This document shows positions 17,826 through 28,313 of a DNA stretch of 64,000 bases, in pieces. Position 1 is the first letter of the stretch. Each line of letters begins with the position of its first letter. The position numbers and the translations under genes are program-made. Under the pieces are notes generated by a model. It was not told where the DNA came from and did not search any database. It saw only the letters and a program-made list of their open reading frames with translations. Source of the DNA: Emiliania huxleyi CCMP1516 (lineage: Eukaryota > Haptophyta > Isochrysidales > Noelaerhabdaceae); contig NW_005197576.1 in the NCBI RefSeq assembly GCF_000372725.1, positions 126,166 through 190,165 of the forward strand, written 5' to 3'.

Positions 17826-20800
17826 TCACCCCCTCAGTGGCTAGCTGGTGTACGCGGCGCGTTCCTGCTGTACATCCTAGCCGCTGCACATGCTTGGCTC
17901 GTTCCTGGCCATCTTCATGCATGCATCTGCTGGTACGGTGACGCAACCTCCGTCTGCTCACCACCTCAATCACGTGGGTGGGCGTCGGCGAGTGGTCACT
18001 CGGCGCTACGACACGACGAATGCGCGTAGAGGGTGAAAGACAGCCGCTGTCAGTGGCTTCGTGAAAAGGTCGGCCACTTGCCCCTGCGTTCGGATGTGGG
18101 TGAGCCTAACGCGCTTCGTATCCTTCACTTGCTCGCGCAGGAAGGCGATCTGAGTCGCCACATGTCGCATGCGTTTCGAGGAGGTGTTGCCCTCGCTAAG
18201 GAGCACGGCCGCCCTATTGTCGCAGAAGAGCGGCATTGTGCATCCGAGGTCCGACTTATTGCCCTTGTAGTCGGGTAGGTCCTCGGCCATGAACTTGATG
18301 GTGTCCGAGACCGCGATGGCCGCTTGTGTGGCCTTGGTCGCAATGGCATACTCGCCTTCGGACGATGAGGTGGGCGTGGACTTAAGGCGTCCAGCGTGTG
18401 CAGAGACTGGCCCATTGCACACAAAAATCACGTATCCCGCCTGAGGCTTTTCCCCGCCATGAGAGGTGTCCGAGAAGATGATCGGCACGAACCTGTCGTA
18501 GTCGAAGCTGGCTAAGTCGGCATGCTCTACGATGTGATCGGCGAGGTTGCCATCCGCCTCGCGGCGATAGGTGATTGTCTTGTCCCTGGTCTTGTCCAGG
18601 TAAGCGAGGACGCCAAGGGCAACGTTGAAATGGCGCTCCCCGCCCCCCTTTAGGAACTTTGAGAGCATCGAGTAGGCGTAGCCAATGTCTGGCCGGGAGA
18701 TGTTGGCCAACCACCCTATCTTGCCAACAATTTCGGCGTATCGTGGGTGCATCATCTCACCCTCTTCGAGGTGGGTGAGATTGGTGATGTCGTCGTTGCA
18801 CGGTACGGCGCGCTTACTGGGGCGGGGGTCGTCGCCCAGGAACTCCTTGACGGTATCTTGAATGAAGAGCTTTTGGTGAAAGCTAACGGTGCCTTGCTCT
18901 AGGTCCTGCTCGACGGCAGAACCGAACACCCAGGTGAGTGGGCCATTGTCGCGCAATGTGAATCGCTCTTGGAGCATGCTCACAAACGCATCGCGAAAGT
19001 CTTGGTTGGAGCAGGCGATCACGATGTCGTCAACGTACACGACGAAGAGCAGGGTGTTGCCGCCTTTGGAGTACCGCCACAGGCACGGGTCAACGACGCA
19101 CTGGATGGCGTTGATGGAGAGTAGGAACGATCGGAGCGTCTCTTCCCAGAGTGCTCCGCTCTGCTTCAGACCGTAGATGGCCTTGACCAATCGTAGTCCA
19201 CGCTCGGGACGCCCCCTCTTGCGCGTGTGATCACCAGTGTATTTGAAGGTGTAGTCGAATCCGTCACCCTCAAAGTGCCATCCGGCAGGAAAGCGCATGT
19301 AGATCTGGACGCCCCCTTCGATGTAGCCGTTGAGGTAAGCCGTCTTGATGTCAAGACTCGTAAGGGCGAGGTCGTTGCCTGCGGCTATCGCCATAAGTAG
19401 CCGCAGCGTCTCATATCGAACCGTGTTGCTGAACGTGTTGAAGTAATGTTCGCCCAGCCGCTGCATGAAGCCTCGAGCGCAGACGCGCGTCTTCCAGCGG
19501 TCTGGGCGGCCGTTCTCATCACGTTTGACATCTCGCACAACTGTTGGGTCGATGACATGGACGCCGGCGGGGATGTCCTCTACGGAGAACGTCTTATTTT
19601 GTTGGAGTGCCGTTAGCTCCTCAGTGTATGACGGCATCCATTTCTCTTTGTCAGGGCCCGTTAGGGCAGACTTGCAGCTTGGGGGGATGCCGACCGTGTA
19701 TGTGACGTCGGGGTCATCGCCTCGTAACATCTTCTGCTTGGTGATGAACTGCTCGATCGCTTCCTCGTCACCGTCTTCGAGAGCCTCACTGAGCTCCTCG
19801 AAGTCTGTCCTGTGCATGCGCATTGTATGCGTCATGTTCGCAGTCACGAGCTGCGCGCCGTCCACCCCCTCAGCCGAGGCTTGGGGTGTAGGCTGCTGGC
19901 TGTCATGGCGCCCAGCGACGCTCGCCCAAGTCACGTCAGTACCTTTGGGCCCTCCGGGCACGGCGGTCACCCTGGGCGGTGGGACCGGAGTTGCCCAGGT
20001 GACATCGTCCCCGGAGGCGCCACCCCCTGGAACAGCTGTCACCCAGGTTGGTGGAAGTGTCGGGTTAGACGACGGGCTGTTGACGGGGCCACCCTTGATG
20101 GCGTTGTTGCGAGCGCGCTTGGATATCTTCTTGAGCTGCTTGCTTTTGCCGCCGACTAGCACCCCCTCTGTGGGAAGGCCCCGCGAGGGTGCAGTGGTGC
20201 TCCCAGCGTCGGCTCCATCAGCGCTCGCGTCGATTATCGATTGCGTTGTGCCAAAGACAGCGTCGTCGGCGTTCGGGATGGTCGTGTCGTACGCCGTCCA
20301 GTATGTTTCTGGGTACATCCTCTCGGCGACGCGTATTTGCACGCTTCTACCCGTCTTGGGCGAGGTGACATCGAGCACGTCACCCGGTTTAGCTTTGGCA
20401 GGGACTCGGAAGAGTATCACGTCCTTTGCCTGGGGGCGTTCACTCCCCGCGACGATCGGAGGCGCTAGTGATGGCCCTCTGTCGACGCGTCCCTTAGGTG
20501 TGAACGACTCGTCTACCCGGATGTTCCGGGTGATCTTGTACTTGCCTTTTGTTAAGTCGTTGGGCGATTCGCTGTCGGGGATGTAAATGACCATTCCACG
20601 CGAGTATCGCGCTGGCCCGATGCACCATCCCTCTGTTGCGATTGACTCGAGCTTGGCACGTCCTTGGATAGGCTCGTTGAGTACCCAGGCCCGGCATCCA
20701 AACACACGCAGGAAGCGCACGTTTGGCTTGCGCCCTTTTAGACGTTCATAAGGGGTGGTCCAGGCCACATCGCTTGGGTCGGGGCTCGCGCCTTTAATTT

Positions 20801-21054
20801 TGGATCCGGCTCGGATCGTGCGTCGAGGCGTGATGTTGAGTCGTAGCGCTGCTTGCGTGAGCGCCATCGCCCAGTGGCAGGTAGGGAGTCCGCACTCAAG
20901 CAGCATCGCCCTCGCCACCGAACAGAGCCGCCACATCGCCTGTTCGGCGATGGCGTTTTGGTTCGGCGAGTAGGGAGAGCTGGTGGTGTGTTTAATCTCA
21001 TTCGTGGTGAGGTATTCGGCCAGCGACTTGCTCATGAACTCCCCTCCATTATCA

Positions 21055-21571
21055 TTGGGGACTTGCGGCTCGGGTGCGACCTCTAACCGCGGGTCGCAGA
21101 CCGTGCTCTCGGTGTCCGATGACATGGCGCCTCTTCACGATCAGCACGCCAGTCTGTTCACACCTCTCTTCTGTTCACTTCACGGAGTGACAGGGGTTCG
21201 TTACCCAGTTTAAGAAAGGCTTCAAGAAAACACACACACAGAAAAACACCCTCATTTACGAACGACCGGAGCCAGCGCGCTTGTGGCTTCCACTCACAAG
21301 CACGCTTTTCCACGTCTCCGTCCCCGCTCTACCTAAGGCTTGCCGCTCGAACCAATGGCGGTGGGGACGGAGGTGTCGCCTCCGTCCCCGCCGTGGAGGC
21401 AGCGCCTCTCTCCCCGCTCGACCTATAGCGGTCGGCGGACTCGAGTTCGAGTGGGGACGGCGGCTCATATTGCTAAATATAAAATTCCCCCACCCGGGTG
21501 GGGGAACATAAAAATACCTCAGTGTGCTGTGCGGGTGTGAATGCAAGAGCGCTGCGCTGAGAACGAGCAGC
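21055..21571 (-). repeat. Right terminal direct repeat of the copia element
   Basis: The partner of 17309-17825. It ends 46 bp before the ATG of the plus-strand Mpv17-family gene, so the element (minus) and the gene (plus) are arranged head to head. No target-site duplication could be defined with confidence. Confidence 0.9.
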
Positions 21572-21617
21572 CAAGAGTGGAAACGCGTCCTTCCTCTCCC
21601 CTCTCTCTCCAACAACT

Positions 21618-22235
21618 ATGTTCAGCCTGCCGTCCTTATCAGCCACCATCAGGTCGCTCAACGCGATGGCGGCTGCGCGGCCGGTAGCCTTTGGCGCCAC
21701 CAGCGCGGCAGTCAAGACTACGGCAGCCGACGTGCTTGTGCAGACGGCAGTGAAGGGACGGTCGTTGGAGACGCTCGACCTCCGGCGAACGGCGGTCTTC
21801 ACCCTCTTTGGCGGAGGCTGGATGGGCTTCGGGCAGTACTACCTCTACTGCCGGCTGTTCGAGCGGCTCGTCCCGGGGACGACAGCCCTCGCCTCGGCCG
21901 GCAAGGCGGCGCTGGACCAGCTCGTGCATGTGCCGCTCCTCTACTTCCCACTTTTCTACTCTATCGACGCGCTGCTGCAGGGCGCGTGGGCGCGAGGCGT
22001 TGCGTGCGGCGTGGAGCACGTCCAGCACCGGCTGAGGACGGAGTTGAAGGAGTCGCTCTATGCCAACTGGAGCCTCTGGCTGCCCGCCTCCTTTGTGGGC
22101 TTCCGGCTGGTGCCGCCTCACTGGCGCATCCCGTACGTGAGCGCCGTATCGATGGTCTGGACAACCTGGTGGAGCGTGCTCCAGGGCCGCTTCCGGGCGC
22201 GCAATGCAGGAGCGGCCAGCGCTGAGCAGCTATGA
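21618..22235 (+). CDS. Mpv17/PMP22/Sym1 family membrane protein
   Basis: A single exon of 206 codons, typical for the family. ATG 21618 (MFSLPSLSATIRSLNAMAAA) gives a Ser/Ala/Arg N-terminus that could target mitochondria. Family features are KTTAADVLVQTAV, RTAVFTLFGGGWMGFGQYYL (the G-x-GP-like helix), LDQLVHVPLLYFPLFYS and ESLYANWSLWLPASFVGFRL followed by VPPHWR, matching the W-x2-W-P-x5-NF-x3-P-x2-R pattern. These four-helix proteins sit in the inner mitochondrial or peroxisomal membrane and may form weak channels (family knowledge). The start lies 46 bp beyond the end of the copia repeat, so the native promoter has been separated from this gene or replaced. Confidence 0.85.
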   Translation: MFSLPSLSATIRSLNAMAAARPVAFGATSAAVKTTAADVLVQTAVKGRSLETLDLRRTAVFTLFGGGWMGFGQYYLYCRLFERLVPGTTALASAGKAALDQLVHVPLLYFPLFYSIDALLQGAWARGVACGVEHVQHRLRTELKESLYANWSLWLPASFVGFRLVPPHWRIPYVSAVSMVWTTWWSVLQGRFRARNAGAASAEQL

Positions 22236-25200
22236 GATCATCGTATTTTTGTTGGAGCGAGTATTTATTCCGTGGCGCTTGCAAGTGGCGCAGCGCGCGT
22301 GGTGTATCATCACTGCCTAAAACGGGCCGCGTAGTCGTCGTCAAGGAGCGGTTTTTCCTGGAGCCGTACGAATACACTGTTGATCCGACATCATGATGGT
22401 TACCTGTGTTCAGGTCATGCAAAACGGGCCCTGAGTGTGACCGAAACGCGTACACCGGCACATTGTCGGCCGATGCGCGGCTCGCCGCCCACCCCAGGCG
22501 GTCCCTAGGTGTTATATAGCATAAACACCGTCCGTGCAGGGCTCCTAGGCCATCACCTGGTCCACAGTGGACGGACACACAGCCTCAGCCGGCCCGGCGG
22601 GCTCCCGACCAGAGCCCGTCCGGAGGCCACAAACGGACACTCTACCGACCTTTACACCCCTAGACAACCCACTCCGACTAGCATACGGTGTCGGCCCGAC
22701 CGCCCTGCGGCCCCAGCTACCAGCTGGCGCCGCTCGGCCCGGCTGGAGGCGACTGGGGCGCCCAAAATTGCGGAGCCGGCGACGTCCTCCGGCCAGCAGC
22801 CGGATCGGGCGTCCGACCCGCCCCCTCGGCGACCCGAGATGGTCTCCCCGACCCCCGAGGCTTGGCGCACCGCGCGAGGGGGGCAGCCCAGCCACCCTGC
22901 ACCGCCCAGGCCGCCCTCTGCGAGCCCAGGCGCGCCGTAGAGAGTGCCGACGCGATGTCGACGATTTTGGCCTGCGAGACGGGGGCGAGGAGCGGTGTGA
23001 GGGCGCCATGTGCCCGGGCGACGGGCTAAGGGGCCGCTACACGGGCCGCAGAGCTCACCAGCACCGGCACGGTGGCGCTGGTAGCGATGGTGTTGCTTCG
23101 GCCGCCTTTGGCAGTACCTGACCGAGGGCTGACTCACGACGGCGACGGGGCTGCGAGCCGGGTGGCGGGGTGCGGGGAGGAAGGAGGGGACGCGCCGCGA
23201 GAGGGGGGGAGGGGTGCTCTCACGTCTGGCTGGCCCGCCCCGGCCCCCACGGGGTCGGGATGGTCGATGCTGCTGCTCTAGGCGGTCGTTCCGGGTCGCC
23301 AGACCGGTCCTGCGGCGGAGTCGGAGTGTGAGGGGCAGGGGCACGGCCGTGCGGCGGAGGGGACGCGCATCGCGCAGCTCGCAGCAGCCCGAGAGGGCCT
23401 GAGCCCGGCCAGGGAGTTACCCACCGCTCGGGCCAAAGAGACAGCGTCGCTGGAGGTGCGCCCCGCGGCCATTTTGTACGCCCGATGCACGCCTGACCCG
23501 GGAGGGGGAGGGGTGGTCAGAGAGACGCGGCGGGCCGGGGAGAGAGGGGACGCGCGCGCCTTCGAATACTCACTCGTGGCGCCGGCCGGCTCGCAGGGGC
23601 CGCCAGCGCCGCTACGGAGGCGCTGCCCGCCGAGAAGGTGCTCGGGAGGGGCGCTGGTCACTCCCCGGCGGCGCCTGCGGCCGGAGGGACGTGGGCTTCG
23701 GCGTGGCGAGCAGCGCGGGCGAGAGAGGGACGGCGCGCGGCTCCCAAACGAGCCGCACGGGCTTCGTCTGGGCCGCCGAGGCCACCTCCTTGGTCGCGGC
23801 GGCGGGCGTGAAGGCGAGGTGGGCCGAGGCAAGCGTTGAACGTGCCGCCTTGCGCCCCTGAGAGGGACGCGTGCGTGGGGTGCCACGGGCGGGGGGGGAG
23901 AGGTGAGAGGAGAGCGGTGGTCACCCCCACGAGGGGTGCGCGGACGCCGTCTGCCCCCCCCAGCCGGCCACTGATGCCGTGGGGGCGGCACGATCGAAAG
24001 CGGTGGTCGGGCGGGCCGTCTGAGTCGCCTGAGCGGTGCTCTGCCGGCCGGCGGACGCGCCCGAGGGTGGCCCGAGAGGGCTCAAATGACGGAGCCGCTC
24101 CCCGGCCGTCCCGGGCGCCTGTCACGCGGGCCGATGGCCCAGCCGTCCTGTGCGTGACTGGAGCGAAGGGGGGGGAGCTCAGGAGGGCGACGGGGCAGGG
24201 AAGGGGGCGGTGATGCGGTGCGGCGGGGTCTACTCGGCGGCGTGTAGAGAGGAGGTGCTAAAAGGCGACTATAAAGAGGCGTCTACGGGTGAAATGGTGC
24301 GCCACGACCGCGGGAGAGCTCTCTCCCGCCGCCCCGCGGGCCTCCCCGAGGGGCCTTGCAGCCCACGCGCTCAGGCGCCGCTGTCGCGGGCAGAAACGCA
24401 GCCGGGAAGGTGTCTCGGGCGCCATCTAGAGGGAGCCGACCCGGTCGGGTAGGGGAGGCAAACGCGAGCGGGTGGAGGGCAGCCTCGACCCGCCTACGGC
24501 GTTGTGGTGAGGGTGGGTGTGTGGGCGACCTTCCATTGAGTCAGAAGCGTCGCCGCGCGCCGCCATCGCCCGCCGTTAGATTCTTGCCGGTGAGCGCACG
24601 ACGCAGACGACCTATCGTCAGAGGGGGGGAGGGTGAAGCGCGAGCGTTTCGTCGACCTAGGAGCCGCGGCAAGCGGCATGTAGCCCACTCATAGCCCCGA
24701 CCCAGGCCTCGTAGCTTCAGATCGCGCGCGCAGGGTCGAGATAGCCGTCACGAGACCTAAACTCGAAAATAAAATGGTGAGTTCGCCGACTCGAGAACGG
24801 TGGCTTTTATCAAACCATGCTGCGGGGTCGCAAAAGCGCGTATGCATTTTTGCACTTTCCGCATCCATAGCGGCACAGCTACCTCTGGTCGGTGGTCGAC
24901 GGCTGTCGCGGAGCCCGACAGCCGCGACAGCGGCGGCCGGGCCAAGGAGGCGGCCGAGAGGGTGCTGGTCGTCGAGCCAGCGGCTGCCGCTGGCGACGAG
25001 GGGGGTCCGGACCCGCGTCTGGGGGCGGGTGGTGCACCGGCTCGATGCCGGGCGAGCGCAGCGCCCTCCAGTCGGAGCGGCTCGGGCGAGCGAGGCGGTG
25101 GCGCTATGGGCGTTTAGAGGGGCGCCCATCGCTTCTCGCAACTCCGCAACGCTGACTTTGGGACATCGACGATACGCCCGCGAATATTTCTCAGATTTAT

Positions 25201-25365
25201 TTTGCATGACCTGTATAGAAGGCGTGTTTAAAAATTACTCTCGTGAGGCTGTGAAAGCACGCCCAACCTAGAATGCGAGGTGGCATGAAGGTCGCTGCAA
25301 GAATTGGTGATAAACTGCGGAGAGAGATAGGAAGTGGTAGACGCCCGAGGGTGGGCGACGGCTAA
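22236..25365. other. Long gene-poor, GC-rich block
   Basis: About 3.1 kb with no reading frame I can defend. ORFs on all frames are Arg/Pro/Ala-rich shadows with no domain or signal. Sub-regions differ: 22240-22450 is AT-richer, 22550-24680 is very G-rich on the plus strand with ggggga runs, and 24720-25260 is more balanced. I found no tRNA or clear rRNA sequence. It may be old transposon or spacer DNA. Confidence 0.4.
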
Positions 25366-25462
25366 CACCACACTTCTCCCCTAAAATCCCTGTGTGGTGG
25401 CGGCGTACCGTCCTCCCATCCCTCCCTTGGGTTGCCTGTTTTCTTTCTTTTTCGCCCAACCT
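25366..25462 (+). repeat. Dispersed repeat R3, copy A
   Basis: Contains aaatccctgtgtggtggcgg, cgtcctcccatccctccctt and tgttttctttctttt. The reverse complement recurs at about 53380-53470 with few changes. It lies just downstream of the 2H phosphoesterase gene. Confidence 0.75.
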
Positions 25463-25591
25463 AGCGGATTTGGGATTTGGGTACTTGCCCCCGAAGGCAA
25501 GTGCGTCTGTTCACAGCTCACGAGAGTATTTAAAAATGCCACACGACCGCCTACACGCTCTACACAAATCACAATGACGAATGAGCGTTGA

Positions 25592-26548
25592 CTATGCCGA
25601 CGGGTCTGCCTCACGCCGCGCCGCCGCTCGCGCGGCACGGATGGCTGCAATCTCCTCTGGGGTCCTCGCCGCCACCGCCGCTCGCTCCTCCGGACTGCGG
25701 CGGGGCGAGCGCCTCCGGCGTCCCTTGCGCCCCTTGGCTGCCGCCTTCCGCGCCTCGACCACCCACGCCTCCTCTTCCTCCGGCATCTGCGGGAAGCAGT
25801 GTGGCGGGTCGAGCAGTGGTGGCAGCGGCGCGTCCGGAGCGACGCCGAGCGGGAGGCTGGCGGCACGCTTAAACTGTCCGCTTCCTCCGTCACGCCACAT
25901 CAGGTGAACCGCTGTCTGCCCCGCCGCGCCGCCGCCGAGCGTGAAGCGGACGGGACGCCAGCGCGGCGCGAGAGCTGCGCGCGCCGCCTCCGCTTCGTCG
26001 AGCGAGTCAAAGTGCGAGAGGGTCATGTGCGGCACGAAGCCGCCGCCACCGACGCGCTGCTGGTCGTCAAACTCGGGCGCCGCGGCTTGGAGGGCCGCCT
26101 GCAGCTCGACCAGGCGGCCGAGCTGCGCCGCGTCCGAAGGCGCTGCCCAGAGCACGCCGCGCCTGCGACCACCAAACGTACCCAGCTGGTCGAGGTCCAG
26201 CTCGAACGGCGGCAGCGCTGCCGCCGCGGGAGCCAGGCGGGCCAGCGCCAGAGCCATCTCGTCAGCGGGCGCAAACGGGTAGAGCAGGTTGATGTGCGGC
26301 GGCCAGCGGTAGATGCCGCGGTCGCGAAGTTCAAGCCTCGCCTCCTGGATCGGCGGCCAGCACTCCTCTGGAGGCACGAGCGCAACAGTCGCGTGGTGCA
26401 CTTTCGAGAGTGGCCGGGCTGCCTCGCCGGCAGCCGTCCCGTGGCACATGGCGATCTGGCGCCTCTGCAGACCAGCCACGCGACGAACGAGGAAGAAGAG
26501 CAGCATCCCAGACGCGAGCCAGACGCCCGCGTGGTGTTGCGGCGGCAT
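25592..26548 (-). CDS. 2H phosphoesterase (2'-5' RNA ligase/LigT-like) with an N-terminal membrane anchor
   Basis: A single open frame of 319 codons from ATG 26548. The N-terminus holds one hydrophobic helix (VWLASGMLLFFLVRRVAGL). The two HxT/S signatures that define the 2H superfamily are visible: PHINLLYPF (about residue 85) and PHMTLSHF (about residue 172), with FELDLDQLGTFGGRRRGVLW between them, a usual family element. These enzymes open or form 2',5' or cyclic phosphodiesters in RNA or small nucleotides. The exact substrate cannot be told. A strongly basic C-terminal tail (RKGRRRRSPRRSPEE) could bind RNA. The His-x-Ile of the first motif replaces the more usual HxT. Confidence 0.8.
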   Translation of the reverse strand: MPPQHHAGVWLASGMLLFFLVRRVAGLQRRQIAMCHGTAAGEAARPLSKVHHATVALVPPEECWPPIQEARLELRDRGIYRWPPHINLLYPFAPADEMALALARLAPAAAALPPFELDLDQLGTFGGRRRGVLWAAPSDAAQLGRLVELQAALQAAAPEFDDQQRVGGGGFVPHMTLSHFDSLDEAEAARAALAPRWRPVRFTLGGGAAGQTAVHLMWRDGGSGQFKRAASLPLGVAPDAPLPPLLDPPHCFPQMPEEEEAWVVEARKAAAKGRKGRRRRSPRRSPEERAAVAARTPEEIAAIRAARAAARREADPSA

Positions 26549-26686
26549 CGGGGGAGCTGAGCGAGGGTGTCGAGCGTGCTAAATGCCGGCGTCCTGTGCC
26601 CGCAAGCTGGCACAACAAAAGCAGGCCGAAAAAAATTCCGTGTGGTGCCCGAGCATCCGGCCCGCTGGGTGCGCAACTAACAACAG

Positions 26687-26807
26687 GGTTCCAACTTTTT
26701 CCGGGGTCTGGTATGGTAGGCTAGTCTTGGGCGGTCAGGACCATACCCCCCCCCCCCCCTTTGGGCCGCCGAGCGTACCATACCATACCCCGGAAAAAGT
26801 TGGAACC
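26687..26807. mobile_element. Small foldback/MITE-like element, 121 bp, with about 35-bp terminal inverted repeats
   Basis: The left end ggttccaactttttccgggg (26687) is matched by ccccggaaaaagttggaacc at the right end (to 26807). The arms continue through tatggtatggta with a few mismatches and are separated by a run of about 15 C. A 3-bp direct repeat CAG flanks both sides (26684-26686 and 26808-26810), which fits a target-site duplication. It encodes nothing. It lies between the 2H phosphoesterase and the coiled-coil gene. Confidence 0.75.
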
Positions 26808-26849
26808 CAGGCCGACAGCACACAAAAAGAATTCGCGGCTGCTGCCATC

Positions 26850-26888
26850 GGATGTGAGGTTGCCAACTGCACTCCAAGTGCTCCAAGT
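26850..26888 (-). repeat. Dispersed repeat R2, copy A
   Basis: Reads, in reverse complement, acttggagcacttggagtgc then cctcacatcc. The same motif pair recurs at 48863-48909 and 58304-58356, with part of it again near 26920 and 58675. Confidence 0.75.
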
Positions 26889-26979
26889 CGGCCCGAGCAT
26901 CCGGCTGAGGCTACCGACGGCGACGCACTCCAAGTGCTCAAGTCTTGCAGCTTCTAAAAACAATTTATATGCACGCCCT

Positions 26980-28185
26980 CTACCGCGCCGCAACCGTATC
27001 CAAAAACCCACCCACCGACGGGCGATCTGCTCGGCGCGGCGAGGTTGCGCCGAGAAAGGCAGCAGCGCTGCCGACGGAAGGCGCGGCTGTCGCGATCGCG
27101 GCGCCGTCACCCGCAGGGCGTGCCGTACTGAGGAATGCAGCGACAGAAGGCTTGGCTGGTGCCGTTGCGATGGCGAAGCCGCCGTTAACGGGGCGAACCG
27201 AGATGCGGTGACGTCCAGTTGCCGGGTCCTTCCGGATTGCGACTGCCACGCTCGGACTGCTCTGTGCGGCAACCGCGGCAGTACTCGGCGCGCGTGAGCC
27301 CATGGCGTCCATGTCTCGCGCTGGAGAGCGAGCTGCGCCGCTGCCAAGCCCCGCTGGCGCCGCCTGGAGCTTCTCCAGCTCGGCCCTGAGACGTGCATTC
27401 TCCCGTCTTAGTTGAGGCACATCTTCAGAGCACAAGGCGGCGGCTTGGGCAGAGAGCTTTGTGTTGAGCGACTGGTTGTCGGCCCTCAGCTTTGTGACCT
27501 CGTCCCGGGCCTGATTCAGCTGCTTTCGGACGGCGTCGCGCTCCTCCTCCACGCGGACAAACCTCACCCGCAGCGCAGCAAGCTGGCGCGCCGCCTTTTG
27601 CCCCGAGAGCGCCGCGTGCTCACATCTTGCCTCGGCGAGCGCAACGCGCTCCAGAAGCACGTTGGACGAACCGCCCGTGTCTTGCAGCTTCATTCTAGAC
27701 CTCGGTCTGCCGACTACGTCGTTTGCCACTGTTGACGAATCAAAGGCTGACGGTGCCGCCAGCTTGGACGCGGCGCCTCCGCCGCGGGAATCCATGGCCT
27801 TGAGAAAGTCCGCTGCTGAATCTCCCCTCGTCTTTGCGAGAAGCTGCTGTTTGCTTGAATCATTCGCCGTGCGCAATGCTGTCGGCACCACCTGCGAGGT
27901 CCCTGTCTGCTTTGTGCCAGGACTCGTTGCGCTGAGGAAATCACTCACAGACGGCCTGTTCGAGGCAGCTCGGCCTTCCGGACTGGCAATGCGGACGTCG
28001 GGATGCGTCGTAAGGTCGAGTGGGGCGGAGACAGACGCAGCGGCGGGCCGCGGCCGATGGCTTGTTGCCAGCAGGGCATTCATGTCGGACTCAGCACTCA
28101 CCGCACCGGCAACCACCTCACGAACGTTTTTGTAACGCTCCCAAGATCGCCGCCGGCCGCTGTTGTTTGGCAACCCAAAATCCAA
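26980..28185 (-). CDS. Coiled-coil protein with repeated PSVxxFL motifs
   Basis: A single open frame of 402 codons from ATG 28185 (MDFGLPNNSGRRRSWERYKN). A central coiled coil (about residues 170-270; VALAEARCEHAALSGQKAAR, VRVEEERDAVRKQLNQARDE, LRRENARLRAELEKLQ) is flanked by disordered Ser/Ala/Pro-rich arms. A short motif recurs in both arms: RPSVSDFLSATSP, SAADFLKAM, KPSVAAFLSTARP, SAAAFLGATSP and RPSVGGFLDT. This regular (P)S(V/A)xxFL spacing suggests several docking sites for one partner, as in scaffold or cytoskeletal adaptors (inference). No enzyme domain is seen. RHRISVRPVNGG is a short basic strand near residue 330. Confidence 0.6.
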   Translation of the reverse strand: MDFGLPNNSGRRRSWERYKNVREVVAGAVSAESDMNALLATSHRPRPAAASVSAPLDLTTHPDVRIASPEGRAASNRPSVSDFLSATSPGTKQTGTSQVVPTALRTANDSSKQQLLAKTRGDSAADFLKAMDSRGGGAASKLAAPSAFDSSTVANDVVGRPRSRMKLQDTGGSSNVLLERVALAEARCEHAALSGQKAARQLAALRVRFVRVEEERDAVRKQLNQARDEVTKLRADNQSLNTKLSAQAAALCSEDVPQLRRENARLRAELEKLQAAPAGLGSGAARSPARDMDAMGSRAPSTAAVAAQSSPSVAVAIRKDPATGRHRISVRPVNGGFAIATAPAKPSVAAFLSTARPAGDGAAIATAAPSVGSAAAFLGATSPRRADRPSVGGFLDTVAAR

Positions 28186-28313
28186 AAAGAAACCACAAAA
28201 ATGGAATTATTGTGATCCACCTCCCTCGATACACACACGAGACACGTCGATAGCGGACGAAGAAGATCTGTGTCTCTTAGCGGACGAGGTGCCGGCCACT
28301 GCGCGGCTCGGGC

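Larger units (their letters stand above)
17100..21572 (-). mobile_element. Ty1/copia-type LTR retrotransposon, incomplete fossil copy
   Basis: The element reads on the minus strand. Two 517-bp direct repeats (17309-17825 and 21055-21571), with about two differences seen, carry the long terminal repeat sequence and the first codons of the gag-like frame. A long open frame at 18006-21125 shows, in order, the end of the integrase core (NGGEF...SPYSPNQNAIAEQ), a copia-type reverse transcriptase (LDIKTAYLNGYIEG, YGLKQSGALWEE, VVYVDDIVIACSN) and RNase H (FSDTSHGG, LFCDNRAA, TQGQVADLFTKPL). The order integrase before RT marks the Ty1/copia group. A further gag-like start lies at 17122-17379. The copy is incomplete, with about one major break, and the near-identity of the repeats indicates a recent arrival. 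Confidence 0.9.
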
